Positions 17,266-26,367 of a stretch of DNA of 64,000 bases are shown one piece after another. Below the pieces are notes generated by a model. That model was not told the origin of the DNA. It did no database searches and saw only the letters and a program-made list of their open reading frames with translations. The stretch is taken from positions 992,001-1,056,000 of the forward strand of contig NZ_CM001377.1 in the NCBI RefSeq assembly GCF_000237825.1. Reading direction: 5' to 3'. The position numbers and the translations under genes were made by a program. The DNA is from Thermanaerovibrio velox DSM 12556. Lineage in GTDB: Bacteria; Synergistota; Synergistia; Synergistales; Synergistaceae. Position 1 is the first letter of the stretch, and each line of letters begins with the position of its first letter.

Positions 17266-18300
17266 CTAGTTCCCCTTATTAGAACCTTCCACCCCCGCCT
17301 CATCAGAGGGCACCTCGAATATGGACTTGTCCAATATCTCAACTGGGGCCTTCTTCAAAAGGTCCTGAACATACTGGCGCTGCACCTGACTCCGCTTTTG
17401 GTTCAAAAGAACCTGGTGAATATCCTTGCTAACCTCATCATAGGGCATTATCCGTTCAGGCTCATTTGAACGCTTGAGAACGATGATGTAATCATCGCTG
17501 GCCACCTTAACCAGCGGCGAAAAAGCCCCAGGCTTAAGGGATATAACGGACTTGAGATCATCCGCAAGATCTTTTTGGGCTACAAACACCGGCTTACCAT
17601 AAGGTGTTGAGTTGCTCACGTCCTTGGACAGGGCCTCTATGACCTTATCCCATTCCTCTCCCTTGATCAACCTTGCTCTCGCCTGCTCCGCAACAGCCTT
17701 ACCCCGGAAAGCAGCCACATTAAGGTTATATCCAACCGGACGCTTGAAAAACACGTTCTTCATGGCATCGTAGAACTTGCGGCTTTCCGAAGCATCCACT
17801 GAAACGTTGGCGGTAACCTTGTCCAGGAGCTTCTTCTGGACAAGCATTTCCTCTATCCTCTTCTTCATCTCCCTCTCAGTCATTCCAGACCGCTGGACGT
17901 ACTCATTGTAGGCCTCCTTCGTTGGGAAACGGGCCTGCATAGCCGCCAGGTAATCCTCCACTTCCTCCTTTGAAACCTCAACACCCTCCTCTTTAGCGGT
18001 CCTCGTAAGCTCCATGCCCACCACTATATCATCCAAGACCATTTTTCTAAGCAATGGGACATCCTTAGAGGTTATCCTGTCATTACCAAACTGGTCTGCC
18101 AAGTCCTTGAGACCCGTCTCAATCTGAGACCTCATTATCTTGTCTCCATTAACCTTGGCAACAGGATAGTCTCCACCGGACACTCCACCGGACCTCCCCC
18201 GGACGTACATCCCATAACCGGCAAAGCAGGACACAACAAAGACTATGACCACTCCTATCATTATGGCCTTAACGTTGTTCCTTAGGTATCGCATCATCAC
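17266..18300 (-). CDS. membrane-anchored SurA/PpiD-like peptidyl-prolyl isomerase or chaperone
   Basis: A 344-residue protein with an N-terminal membrane helix (about residues 11-30) and no obvious cleavage site, so it is probably anchored with the rest outside the cytoplasm. A SurA-N-like chaperone domain follows (VAKVNGDKIMRSQIETGL, then charged helices to about 190). The last third resembles a parvulin domain (KGEEWDKVIEALSKD, PLVKVASDDYIIVLK). Parvulin active-site residues are not clear by eye, so the isomerase activity is unproved. GTG 18300 and two ATG codons just inside are all possible starts. It has its own promoter behind polA. Confidence 0.8.
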   Translation of the reverse strand: MMMRYLRNNVKAIMIGVVIVFVVSCFAGYGMYVRGRSGGVSGGDYPVAKVNGDKIMRSQIETGLKDLADQFGNDRITSKDVPLLRKMVLDDIVVGMELTRTAKEEGVEVSKEEVEDYLAAMQARFPTKEAYNEYVQRSGMTEREMKKRIEEMLVQKKLLDKVTANVSVDASESRKFYDAMKNVFFKRPVGYNLNVAAFRGKAVAEQARARLIKGEEWDKVIEALSKDVSNSTPYGKPVFVAQKDLADDLKSVISLKPGAFSPLVKVASDDYIIVLKRSNEPERIMPYDEVSKDIHQVLLNQKRSQVQRQYVQDLLKKAPVEILDKSIFEVPSDEAGVEGSNKGN

Positions 18301-18374
18301 GACCTACATTCCTCCTCCACGACTAGTATTCCAGCCCTCTCTTAAGGAAGCCAGAAATTCACCAAACGGGGTTG

Positions 18375-18403
18375 ATGATAAGCGCTGGTCCTTGGTATGT
18401 CAA
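18375..18403 (-). promoter_or_regulatory. promoter of the SurA/PpiD-like gene
   Basis: TTGACA, 17 nt and TATCAT on the minus strand, in the 135-bp gap after polA and about 75 nt before the start codon. Confidence 0.77.
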
Positions 18404-18435
18404 AACCCAAGCACCTCAGATCAAGCATCCGTGTC

Positions 18436-20949
18436 TCATATATCCCCCATGGTTCGTCCTATTTTGACCTCCACTTTCAACGGTACATCCAGGGGAACAG
18501 CCCCCTCCATTACATCCTTAATAACCTTGGAAAAACGATCCGCATCTTTCTCCTTAACGCTGCAAACTATGGAGTCGTGAACTTGCAAAACTAACTTGCA
18601 GTCCTCTCCCTTGACCGCTTCCCATAAATCCACCATGGCCTTTCTAGCTATGTCCGCAGCGGAACCCTGTATAGGAGTGTTTATCGCTACCCTGTCTATA
18701 GCTCCTGCTCCCCGTCCCTCGACTGTAGCCACTTCATCCAAAGGTCTTACCCTTCCCATAAGGGTCCTGGCGTAGCCCCTTGATTTGGCCTCATGGACAA
18801 CCCTTGATATATATTCCTTTATGCCAGGCAAGGCCTCGAAATATCTTCTGATGATCTCTGCGGCCTGCGATCTCGGCACCCCCATCCTCTGAGCAAGTCC
18901 ATGAACCCCCATGCCGTAAAGCAGCCCAAAATTTACCACCTTTGCAAAACGCCTTTGCTCAGGGCTCACTGAACCTTGTTCTATCCCATATATCCAAGAA
19001 GCGGTCCTGGCATGAACATCGGCCCCCTGCAAAAAAACATCGATCAGTCGCTCTTCCTTTGACAGGTGAGCCAGCACCCTTAGCTCTATCTGCGAGTAGT
19101 CCGCCGCAAGGAACACACGCCCCTCCCCCGCGGGTCTTAAAGCCCTCCTGAACTCCAAAGCCCACTTCCCAAACTGAGGCAGGTTCTGAACGTTGGGATC
19201 CCTGCTTGATAACCGACCAGTCCCAGTACCAGCCTGTTCAAATGTCGACCTTATTCTCCCGGAACTACCCAGTTCGATGAAGGGATTGACAAACCCAGTG
19301 AGAAGCTTGCTTGTCTCCCGATGCTCCAGCAGCAACGAAGGAACTTCCCCCAGATGGCCAGGAAGCCTGGAGAGCTCCTCCAAGACACCAACATCGGTGG
19401 AAAAACCCGTTTTAGTCCTCTTGAGTGCCGGGAGCTGAAGTTTCTCAAACAAAAGCCATCCGACCTGCTTTGGGGACTGCAAGTTCACCCATGTACCGGC
19501 TGATTTAGCCACCTCATCTTCTATAACCTTCATCCGTTCCCTCAGGAGAACGGAAAGTTTTTTTAATCCCGCTAGATCAACCCCTATCCCTTCTTGCTCC
19601 ATATCAAGCAATACCATGGACAGGGGATGATCTACATTAAAAACCATGTCCCTGGCGGCAGGCCAACGGGGATCCGAGAAAATGACGTCCATAAGCTCAT
19701 ATGGATTTTCTTCGGAGTTCATCACCTCGGGAATGAACCGTTCTTCAAACTGTCCAGTACGGTCCGGGTGAAATGCGTAGTAGCAAAGCCTAAGATCCAA
19801 CACGGATGACCATTCGGGCACCGCTCCCAATGCGGCAACAAGCCCCTTGTAGTCCCAGGTAAGGACCTCTTTCCGTCTAAGAACCTCCAGCAACTCCGAT
19901 GGGGACAGCCTGCCGGTCCATGTGGCACCATCCTGCGATAGCATCCTAACGTCAAACCCTAATCCACCGGCACCCCATGCGCCAAATACCCCAAGTCTTC
20001 GAAAATCCTTCATGACCGAAAGGGACACCTCTCTAGTTGACCCCCTATCATCTCCAGATTTCCGAGAAGATACCTTGTTCCCCCCTGGCTCGCTCAACCC
20101 AAGCCTGGATGCCAGCTGCCTAAGCGCCAGGCGCTCAAATATCTCCTTTGCCCTTGCCTCGTCCGGTTCCATCGGGATAAGCCCCTCCAGGGGCACTGGC
20201 TCCGACGGACCTGGCACTATGAGCTTTTTGCTCAAAAACGCCATATCCCTACCTTCCTCTAACCTCACTCTCTTTGCCTTAGGCAGATCTTGGATCCTAT
20301 GATAGATGTTCTCTATGGAGCCAAGGGCTGCCACTAACTCTCTTGCCCCCTTATCCCCTATACCCTTAACACCTGGTATGTTGTCCACCGAATCCCCAGT
20401 AAGAGCGAGGTAGTCCACCATGAGATGGGGCTCAAATCCATACTCCTGGACAAAAACATCCCGGTCATACACCTTAAACTCCGAAACTCCTCGCACAGGC
20501 CTGCACACCACCACGTTAGGTCCTATGACCTGGAACAGGTCCTTATCCGCAGAGAGGATGATCACCTCGCCGTGGCTGGAAAGCTCTCTTGCGGTAGCCG
20601 CGATGACGTCATCGGCCTCTTCACCTTCCCTCTCATAAACCCGATGCCCCAAGGCACCCAGCACGTCCTTAATGATAGGCAACTGCACTTTGAACCCCTC
20701 GGGGGTCGGACGCCTTCCCTCTTTGTACTTATCAAAAACCTCCTTACGAGCTACCGGCCCTGGGGGGTCAAAGAAAACAGCCCAACGGGTTGGATTTTGA
20801 TCATCCAATATCTTGTAAAGCATGTTGAAGAAGCCAACGACGGCATTAACCGGAGTGCCGTCCGGGGCACTTAGGTTCGGAAGGGCATAAAATGCCCTAA
20901 AGGCCAACCCATGACCATCGACCAGGAGGAACTTCTCTTCACAGGACAA
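18436..20949 (-). CDS. polA: DNA polymerase I (proofreading domain degenerate)
   Basis: The repair and Okazaki-fragment polymerase, 837 residues from TTG 20949, which has GGAGG 9 nt upstream; the longer frame beyond has no start signal. The 5'-nuclease domain is intact (VDGHGLAFRAFYAL, ADDVIAATA, TGDSVDNIPGVKGIG). The middle domain lacks the DxE of exonuclease motif I (VFGAWGAGGLGFDVR instead), so 3'-5' proofreading is probably absent, as in Taq and Bacillus Pol I. The polymerase domain has motif A LAADYSQIELRVLAH, motif B RRFAKVVNFGLLYGMG and motif C QVHDS. It is divergent from gltX. Confidence 0.96.
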   Translation of the reverse strand: MSCEEKFLLVDGHGLAFRAFYALPNLSAPDGTPVNAVVGFFNMLYKILDDQNPTRWAVFFDPPGPVARKEVFDKYKEGRRPTPEGFKVQLPIIKDVLGALGHRVYEREGEEADDVIAATARELSSHGEVIILSADKDLFQVIGPNVVVCRPVRGVSEFKVYDRDVFVQEYGFEPHLMVDYLALTGDSVDNIPGVKGIGDKGARELVAALGSIENIYHRIQDLPKAKRVRLEEGRDMAFLSKKLIVPGPSEPVPLEGLIPMEPDEARAKEIFERLALRQLASRLGLSEPGGNKVSSRKSGDDRGSTREVSLSVMKDFRRLGVFGAWGAGGLGFDVRMLSQDGATWTGRLSPSELLEVLRRKEVLTWDYKGLVAALGAVPEWSSVLDLRLCYYAFHPDRTGQFEERFIPEVMNSEENPYELMDVIFSDPRWPAARDMVFNVDHPLSMVLLDMEQEGIGVDLAGLKKLSVLLRERMKVIEDEVAKSAGTWVNLQSPKQVGWLLFEKLQLPALKRTKTGFSTDVGVLEELSRLPGHLGEVPSLLLEHRETSKLLTGFVNPFIELGSSGRIRSTFEQAGTGTGRLSSRDPNVQNLPQFGKWALEFRRALRPAGEGRVFLAADYSQIELRVLAHLSKEERLIDVFLQGADVHARTASWIYGIEQGSVSPEQRRFAKVVNFGLLYGMGVHGLAQRMGVPRSQAAEIIRRYFEALPGIKEYISRVVHEAKSRGYARTLMGRVRPLDEVATVEGRGAGAIDRVAINTPIQGSAADIARKAMVDLWEAVKGEDCKLVLQVHDSIVCSVKEKDADRFSKVIKDVMEGAVPLDVPLKVEVKIGRTMGDI

Positions 20950-21091
20950 AATTCCATACCTCCACTTCTCTTGCAAGAAATATTTCCACCACCAGAAGGT
21001 AATCGCTCTTACATGTATAATTATGGCCCGGCGGATCCATTTTACATGACAGGGATACCGCACACATTTTTCAGCGGCAAGGAGGATTGGC

Positions 21092-22441
21092 ATGACCGGG
21101 CAAGAGGTCAGGGTAAGGTTTGCCCCCAGTCCCACCGGAGCCCTCCATATTGGAGGTGCTCATACGGCCCTTTTCAACTGGCTGTGGGCGAAGAGAACCG
21201 GGGGAAAGTTCATATTGAGGATAGAGGACACAGACAGGGAAAGGTCCACCAAGGAGTATGAGGAGACCATCCTGGACGGCCTCAGGTGGCTCGGACTTCA
21301 CTGGGATGAGGGGCCAGACATCGGTGGCCCGTTTGGCCCCTACAGGCAGTCCGAAAGGTCCCACCTTTACGAAAAATACGCCAAGGAATTGATGGATAAA
21401 GGACTCGCCTACGAAGAGGAAGGGGCAATCCTCTATCGGGTCCCGACAGGGGTAAGGGTGGAGTTCGAGGATGCGGTATACGGATTAATATCCGTTATGA
21501 GCGAAAACGCATCGGTCAACAAGGACGGATCCGTCAAGGACATAGTTATCATCAAGAGCGATGGTAGCCCCACGTACAACTATGCGGTCGTCGTGGATGA
21601 CCACTGCATGGGCATAAACTGGGTCATAAGAGGAGAGGACCACGTTATAAATACCCCTAAGCAGATCCTGCTTTACAGGGCACTTGGATGGGAACCGCCC
21701 AAGTTCGCGCATCTGCCAATGATACTTGGGAAGGACAAGAAGAAGCTTTCCAAGAGGCACGGGGCGACTAGCGTTTTCGAGTATCATAGCCTAGGCTATG
21801 TACCCGAAGGGGTCTTTAACTTCCTTGCCCTCCTTGGATGGTCCCCTGGGGATGACAAGGAGGTGTTTAACCGCCATGAGGCAGCAAAGCTCTTTGACAT
21901 ATCGAGGGTTACAAAAAGAGCTGCGGTATTCGACATAGACAAGCTGAACCACATAAACCAGGAACACCTGAAGCTCATGGATCCATTCGAACTGCTCAAC
22001 TTGGTAAAGCCAATTTGGGCCGAAATGGGATTGAACCCCTCGAAGCTCGATGACTCTTACCTATGCAAAGCAATAAATCTCCTCACTTCCAGGGCTAAGA
22101 CAACCAGAGAGCTCGCGGAGTACACTGATTACTTCATAGACTTCGAACGGGTGATAGATAGATACGACGGATCCGATATATCGGAGGAGCAGAAGAACCG
22201 GATATCGCCGTTCTTCGAGGAGATGCTCAATTGCAATCCTTGGACTGGTACGGCCATGGAGACATTGGCCAGGTCATGGGGAGAATCCAATGGCGTATCG
22301 CTAAAGGAGATAGCCATGCCCCTTCGGTTTGCCCTGTCAGGGCGCAAGGTAAGCCCCGGTGTCTTTGACATCGCTGAAATACTCGGTCCCGAGGAGTGTA
22401 GGAAAAGGCTGGCTCATTACGGGCTGGTAAAGCCATGTTAA
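21092..22441 (+). CDS. gltX: glutamyl-tRNA synthetase (compact form)
   Basis: A class I synthetase that charges tRNA-Glu. The 449-residue product has FAPSPTG, HIGG (19-22), RIEDTDRERS, RGEDHVINTPKQI and KLSKR (218-222), all diagnostic for GluRS. The connective region is unusual: AYEEEGAILYRVPTG goes directly to VRVEFEDAVYG, so about 50 residues with the CxC...C zinc or zinc-like element and the YDGxCR block of other bacterial GluRS are missing. I cannot tell whether it is discriminating or also charges tRNA-Gln. ATG has GGAGG 6 nt upstream. It is divergent from polA and closed by a strong terminator. Confidence 0.95.
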   Translation: MTGQEVRVRFAPSPTGALHIGGAHTALFNWLWAKRTGGKFILRIEDTDRERSTKEYEETILDGLRWLGLHWDEGPDIGGPFGPYRQSERSHLYEKYAKELMDKGLAYEEEGAILYRVPTGVRVEFEDAVYGLISVMSENASVNKDGSVKDIVIIKSDGSPTYNYAVVVDDHCMGINWVIRGEDHVINTPKQILLYRALGWEPPKFAHLPMILGKDKKKLSKRHGATSVFEYHSLGYVPEGVFNFLALLGWSPGDDKEVFNRHEAAKLFDISRVTKRAAVFDIDKLNHINQEHLKLMDPFELLNLVKPIWAEMGLNPSKLDDSYLCKAINLLTSRAKTTRELAEYTDYFIDFERVIDRYDGSDISEEQKNRISPFFEEMLNCNPWTGTAMETLARSWGESNGVSLKEIAMPLRFALSGRKVSPGVFDIAEILGPEECRKRLAHYGLVKPC

Positions 22442-22517
22442 AAAACACGCTTGAACGCTAGGTCTCCGACCCAACCCAAGCAAACTTATGTAGCTAGTAA
22501 GACCTAATGACACAACG

Positions 22518-22566
22518 AAGCGGCTAGCCCCACCCAACCTTTACGGGCTAGCCGCTTTGATTTTTA
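22518..22566 (+). terminator. rho-independent terminator of gltX
   Basis: A 13-bp perfect stem (AAGCGGCTAGCCC / GGGCTAGCCGCTT) with a 14-nt loop, followed by TGATTTTTAT. It lies 76 nt after the gltX stop. Confidence 0.87.
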
Positions 22567-22640
22567 TCGCTGCTGTTGCTAATAACCGAAGAACTTAATG
22601 CGCCTTAAACAAGTAAAAAGTAAAGATACAAGGGAATGCT

Positions 22641-23693
22641 TCAGTATTTCCTTAGGTACCTCCCCATAAGAGCTTCTCCATCCATTCCAACGTGACTCAA
22701 CAGAAGGGAATAGCACGCCAAGGCATGTACGAATTCTATAGGATAATCCATCTGGCTGAACACCCGGAACCCCCTTTGTGAAAGCCAGCCCAAACCCACA
22801 TTATCATAGAGCAACGGGTTCTTCATGTCTCCCTCCGCCTGGCTGCAAGCCACGATAACGGGCTTATCACTACGGTGGGCATAGGAACTATCTATGGCGG
22901 AATGAAGGGTTTGAGGGGCGTTACCAGCCCCATAACCTATTATGCCGATAAGCTTCTCATCTCCGTCTAAGGAATGTCCCGCCCCAGGCGCCGAGAAAAT
23001 CCATCTTATATTGCTGCAAACCAAATCCGCCAGGTTCTCTGGAATTCCCATGAGGGCGTTCAGGGCTTCCCCCGGAGTCCAGATCATAGCACCTCGAGGC
23101 GAATCAGCCCCACCTATAAGCCCCCACTCGGGATTGAAAAAGACCGGAAATCCCCCCATGGCGCTAAAGGCATCAGGGTGGCTCGCCCTGGCTTTATGTG
23201 CCCTGTTGCCCTGGATAAGCTTCCAGTTGAAGTAGATCCATACACCCTTCACGTTTGAACACATTACTTGAACTGCGCCCTTGAGGTTGACCGAACCATC
23301 CTCTGGCATGTAGTCCCTGGTGAACTGGCTACCGGTAAGTATTATTGGAATTGGGCACCCTGCGAAGCACAGGGACAACCAAGCAGCAGTATATGCCATG
23401 GTGTCCGTCCCATGAAGGATGAGAACCCCAGAACATCCGGAACTCAAAGCTTCCGCCACATCCCTGGTGATTCGAAGCCAGCCGGATGGGGAGAGGTCCG
23501 AACTGTCTATGCCACCTTCCCCCCATGGATACGAGAAATCGGGGATAACACCCTTATCACTGAACAGAGAAGAGAGGGTTTCTGAAAGAAAGCGCGAAGC
23601 CTCCTTGCTTGGGGCAGACCCTCCTTGTTTGCGATCGCTCCCTATGGTGCCACCCGTCAATATAATCCTAACCCTGGGCTTGATCGTATTCAA
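22641..23693 (-). CDS. L-asparaginase family protein (type I-like)
   Basis: It probably hydrolyses asparagine to aspartate and ammonia in the cytosol; there is no signal peptide. Both active-site signatures are present: ILTGGTIGS near the N-terminus with the nucleophilic Thr, and LILHGTDTMAYTA with the second Thr-Asp pair. TTG 23693 is favoured because GGGGG lies 8 nt upstream, giving 350 residues, close to the family norm; a GTG seven codons earlier has no ribosome site. A membrane protein gene ends just upstream, so the two may share a transcript. Confidence 0.9.
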   Translation of the reverse strand: MNTIKPRVRIILTGGTIGSDRKQGGSAPSKEASRFLSETLSSLFSDKGVIPDFSYPWGEGGIDSSDLSPSGWLRITRDVAEALSSGCSGVLILHGTDTMAYTAAWLSLCFAGCPIPIILTGSQFTRDYMPEDGSVNLKGAVQVMCSNVKGVWIYFNWKLIQGNRAHKARASHPDAFSAMGGFPVFFNPEWGLIGGADSPRGAMIWTPGEALNALMGIPENLADLVCSNIRWIFSAPGAGHSLDGDEKLIGIIGYGAGNAPQTLHSAIDSSYAHRSDKPVIVACSQAEGDMKNPLLYDNVGLGWLSQRGFRVFSQMDYPIEFVHALACYSLLLSHVGMDGEALMGRYLRKY

Positions 23694-23724
23694 AAATAGT
23701 ACCCCCAATTGCACGACTATAATA

Positions 23725-24489
23725 TTATGATATTACCATAATAAGTGATCCCGTGGAACATAATACTGTACCGATAAGACCCAGCACCTTGTATGAAAAT
23801 CCGCCCAAGACCACGGAAGGAGAAGCCGTAACAAGGAGGGACCGTGCTGCAGAAAACCAGTACTTCCCCAAGGGGGTTCCTATTAGGTATGTCCATTGAG
23901 ACCCGAAATCACCGGTGAATATGTTAGATACGGTAAGACCTATAGCCCAGAAGCACAACCCTTCAAGAGGGGTAATTTTACCTTTACACGCCAGACAACC
24001 CCCAAGAATTGAAAGGGACCCTGCAAAGCACAACACATAACCAAACTTAGCTGTGGTACCTAGAAGCGACCAGACGGGTATAGCAGAGAATACCTCAACT
24101 CCCAGAGGATCCCCCAACACAGGTAGAAGGTTGGCCTTGATTACCATCCCTAAAATACCAACCGAAAGCCCCAATGGCACTAAACACGAGCCTTGGATAG
24201 GTTCCAGCATCACCCAGCATAGAAGAGCAACGGACACCACCAGCCACGCAGATGGGAACGGAAGGCGCAAGGTCGGACAAATAGGCCCAAAAGGCTGAGA
24301 TAATATGACTATGGCCGAAACGACCAATAGAAATACCTTTCCAACCAGCGACTCGCTATCGGCTTCCCCTTCAACTAACCGAAGAAGGCTTAGCCCTTGA
24401 GATAACCCTAGGGATACCAAACTGGACATTACAGATAAATTGACAGCCCAAAAGAGTTCTGCCCAAAGTAACAGTCTACCGCCCCCCAA
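23725..24489 (-). CDS. integral membrane protein of unknown function
   Basis: A 254-residue, very hydrophobic protein that I do not recognise. About seven or eight membrane segments can be marked: around residues 8-30, 50-70, 80-98, 102-120, 133-158, 165-190, 205-225 and 230-252. Charged residues are few and there is no soluble domain. GDFGSQWTYLIGTPLGKYW near residue 195 is the only polar block that looks functional. The start is TTG with GGGGGTGG 4 nt upstream. It lies 32 nt before the asparaginase gene on the same strand. A transport role for that pathway is only a guess. Confidence 0.65.
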   Translation of the reverse strand: MGGGRLLLWAELFWAVNLSVMSSLVSLGLSQGLSLLRLVEGEADSESLVGKVFLLVVSAIVILSQPFGPICPTLRLPFPSAWLVVSVALLCWVMLEPIQGSCLVPLGLSVGILGMVIKANLLPVLGDPLGVEVFSAIPVWSLLGTTAKFGYVLCFAGSLSILGGCLACKGKITPLEGLCFWAIGLTVSNIFTGDFGSQWTYLIGTPLGKYWFSAARSLLVTASPSVVLGGFSYKVLGLIGTVLCSTGSLIMVIS

Positions 24490-24617
24490 GATACCACCCC
24501 CTCTAAAACCCTGCTAATTAAAACACATGGCCAGGACAGCGTAATTGTAATCCTCCCAAGCCATCGATGGACAGTAGAAATACAAAATTATTATTTAATA
24601 TTAATTCATCCCCCATG

Positions 24618-24626
24618 TGCTAGAAT
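24618..24626 (+). promoter_or_regulatory. candidate extended -10 promoter
   Basis: TGCTAGAAT, an extended -10, lies 43 nt before the next start codon, downstream of a very A/T-rich stretch (24575-24605). No clear -35 is seen. Confidence 0.45.
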
Positions 24627-24668
24627 TCTTTAAGCGTTGATCGCTCCACAATTAAGGGGGACGATTTC

Positions 24669-25271
24669 ATGAGGTTTTTCTTGGACAATGTGGAATGGCA
24701 TGAATTTGTGGAGGGGGACCAAAGGTCAAGGGTCATACAGGATATCAAGAATTACGCCGCCCAAAACGGTAGAGTCGTAATGTCTTGGCAGCTGGATGGG
24801 GAGGAGATATCAGAGGAGGCGCTCATGATGTCATCCGCCGGTTCTAAAATCAATGCCTCCACCAAGGACATACGCACGTTAGTAAGCGAGTCCCTTGATC
24901 AAACAGAGGAATATTTCCCAATACTGGTGAACGGGCTTCTCACCGTAGCGGAAAAGCTGGAGGCTCATGAGCCGGAAGAGGCTTTACGCCTTTTCCAACA
25001 AGCAACCGAAGGGATGGGATGGGTGCTTCAGGTACTGCACCACTGTGGGAACCTGTTAGGGATCACCCCCATAGAGAGATCAGATGAGTTTGACTTACCA
25101 TCAGGTTGTGCCAAGCTTCAAGAAGCCTTGGAGTCCGTCGCAGACTCCCTCCAAAACGGTAGGCTCCTAGAGATGGCCCACAGGATCAGGGAGGTCATGA
25201 TACCTAGGCTACAGGAGTTCACTCCCTACTTGGGTAGGCTCAAGGAAGAGTCCCATAAGACCTCCAACTAA
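24669..25271 (+). CDS. hypothetical cytosolic helical protein
   Basis: A 200-residue acidic protein that I do not recognise. The first 50 residues look like a small alpha/beta unit (MRFFLDNVEWHEF, RVVMSWQLDGEEISEE). The rest is predicted helical with many Glu and Leu (SESLDQTEEYFPILVNGLL, HEPEEALRLFQQATEGMGW). There are no signal peptide, membrane segment or metal motif. ATG has AAGGGGG 8 nt upstream. It starts a two-gene plus-strand unit with a membrane flippase-like protein 30 nt downstream, so a partner role there is possible. Confidence 0.7.
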   Translation: MRFFLDNVEWHEFVEGDQRSRVIQDIKNYAAQNGRVVMSWQLDGEEISEEALMMSSAGSKINASTKDIRTLVSESLDQTEEYFPILVNGLLTVAEKLEAHEPEEALRLFQQATEGMGWVLQVLHHCGNLLGITPIERSDEFDLPSGCAKLQEALESVADSLQNGRLLEMAHRIREVMIPRLQEFTPYLGRLKEESHKTSN

Positions 25272-25301
25272 CGCCCCTTATCATCAGAGGAGTCATTGAA
25301 A

Positions 25302-26360
25302 ATGACCGTAAGAAAGGGGCTATCTCTGTTCCTGATAGTGGCGGCGTGCGTTAGCATAGGGACCATACTGGCCACCACTGATGGGGAGACGATAGAGCTA
25401 ATATTAAAGACTGACAAGACAAGGCTGGCCATCGCCTTTTCCCTGGTTCCGCTGATCTGGATCTTTGATTCCCTAAGGTTCTCATCTTTGATAAGGGCAA
25501 GCGGCAACCGAATACCACTAAGGCTATCACTCATGCTTGTGTGGATAAATTATTTCGGTTGCGCCATAACTCCCATGCAGAGTGGCGGCGGACCTTTCCA
25601 GATATATATCCTTTACAAAAATGGCGTCCCGGTTGGGAAGGGTGTAGCGGTTACACTGGTAAGAACGATGCTGACCCTATTGGTATTGGGACTAGCCATA
25701 CCAGCAACCATGGTTATGTCGCCGGACATACTCTTTGGACGAAGCATATTAAGGGATCTAGCTATATACGTAGCCTCTGCTTTGGGACTAATATGGCTGG
25801 TCGTGACCATAAGCCTGGTAAGGCCTGTGTTTGTGAAGAGAGCGTCTGCAATATTTACGCTGTTGCTAAAGCGGATTGGGCTTGTAAAACCACAAAGGGT
25901 TCTCAAGATCGTTCGACATGTTAACGCAGAGGTAGATATATACAACGAAAACATGAGAGCCTTTTGGGCACAGGGCAAGAGATACGTACTTCTGGGCGCT
26001 TTATTCACCTTCTGCCAGCAGTTAGTTCAGCTATCGGTCTTACCGTGCCTCATATGGGCCATGGGGCTTCCAGTGGAATACGTCAAGTCCATCCTCATTC
26101 AAGCCCTTCTTCTTTTCGCCCTGTACTTCATCCCTACCCCTGGGGGCAGCGGCGCCGCTGAGGGAGGGGGTGCTGCTGCGTTCAGGCTGTTGGTACCTGG
26201 TAATCTTGCAGGGCTTCTGGCAGTGCTCTGGAGGGTCATAACCGAGTACACCGGGGTCCTGCTAGGTACCATAATGGTTATCAAGCTCCTTGGTCTTAAC
26301 ATGGCAGACGACCTGATATCCAGGACGGAAGAGGAGATAGATCGGGCAGGAAGCGATTAA
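25302..26360 (+). CDS. UPF0104/YbhN-family membrane protein (lysylphosphatidylglycerol synthase transmembrane-like)
   Basis: A 352-residue integral membrane protein with about eight segments. It matches the flippase-like domain of MprF and the YbhN/AglD family: SLRFSSLIRASG, ITPMQSGGGPFQIYILYKNG early on, and the late signature FIPTPGGSGAAEGG, which is diagnostic. Members move lipids or act in lipid modification; the substrate cannot be told here and no catalytic MprF domain is attached. ATG 25302 has GGAG 9 nt upstream; TTG 25296 is possible. It forms a unit with the helical protein before it and converges on the pyrimidine operon. Confidence 0.85.
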   Translation: MTVRKGLSLFLIVAACVSIGTILATTDGETIELILKTDKTRLAIAFSLVPLIWIFDSLRFSSLIRASGNRIPLRLSLMLVWINYFGCAITPMQSGGGPFQIYILYKNGVPVGKGVAVTLVRTMLTLLVLGLAIPATMVMSPDILFGRSILRDLAIYVASALGLIWLVVTISLVRPVFVKRASAIFTLLLKRIGLVKPQRVLKIVRHVNAEVDIYNENMRAFWAQGKRYVLLGALFTFCQQLVQLSVLPCLIWAMGLPVEYVKSILIQALLLFALYFIPTPGGSGAAEGGGAAAFRLLVPGNLAGLLAVLWRVITEYTGVLLGTIMVIKLLGLNMADDLISRTEEEIDRAGSD

Positions 26361-26367
26361 GAGGTCT

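Noticed and set aside
18301-18435. Small frame of about 28 codons between polA and the SurA-like gene
   Set aside because: It has no start codon or ribosome site; the gap is better explained by a promoter (18375-18403).
20950-21135. Upstream extension of polA
   Set aside because: The extra 62 codons cross the gltX start and lack family similarity; TTG 20949 has a good ribosome site directly before the conserved N-terminus.
22442-22517. Possible small RNA between gltX and its terminator
   Set aside because: No promoter-like sequence; simply the 3' untranslated region of gltX as far as I can see.
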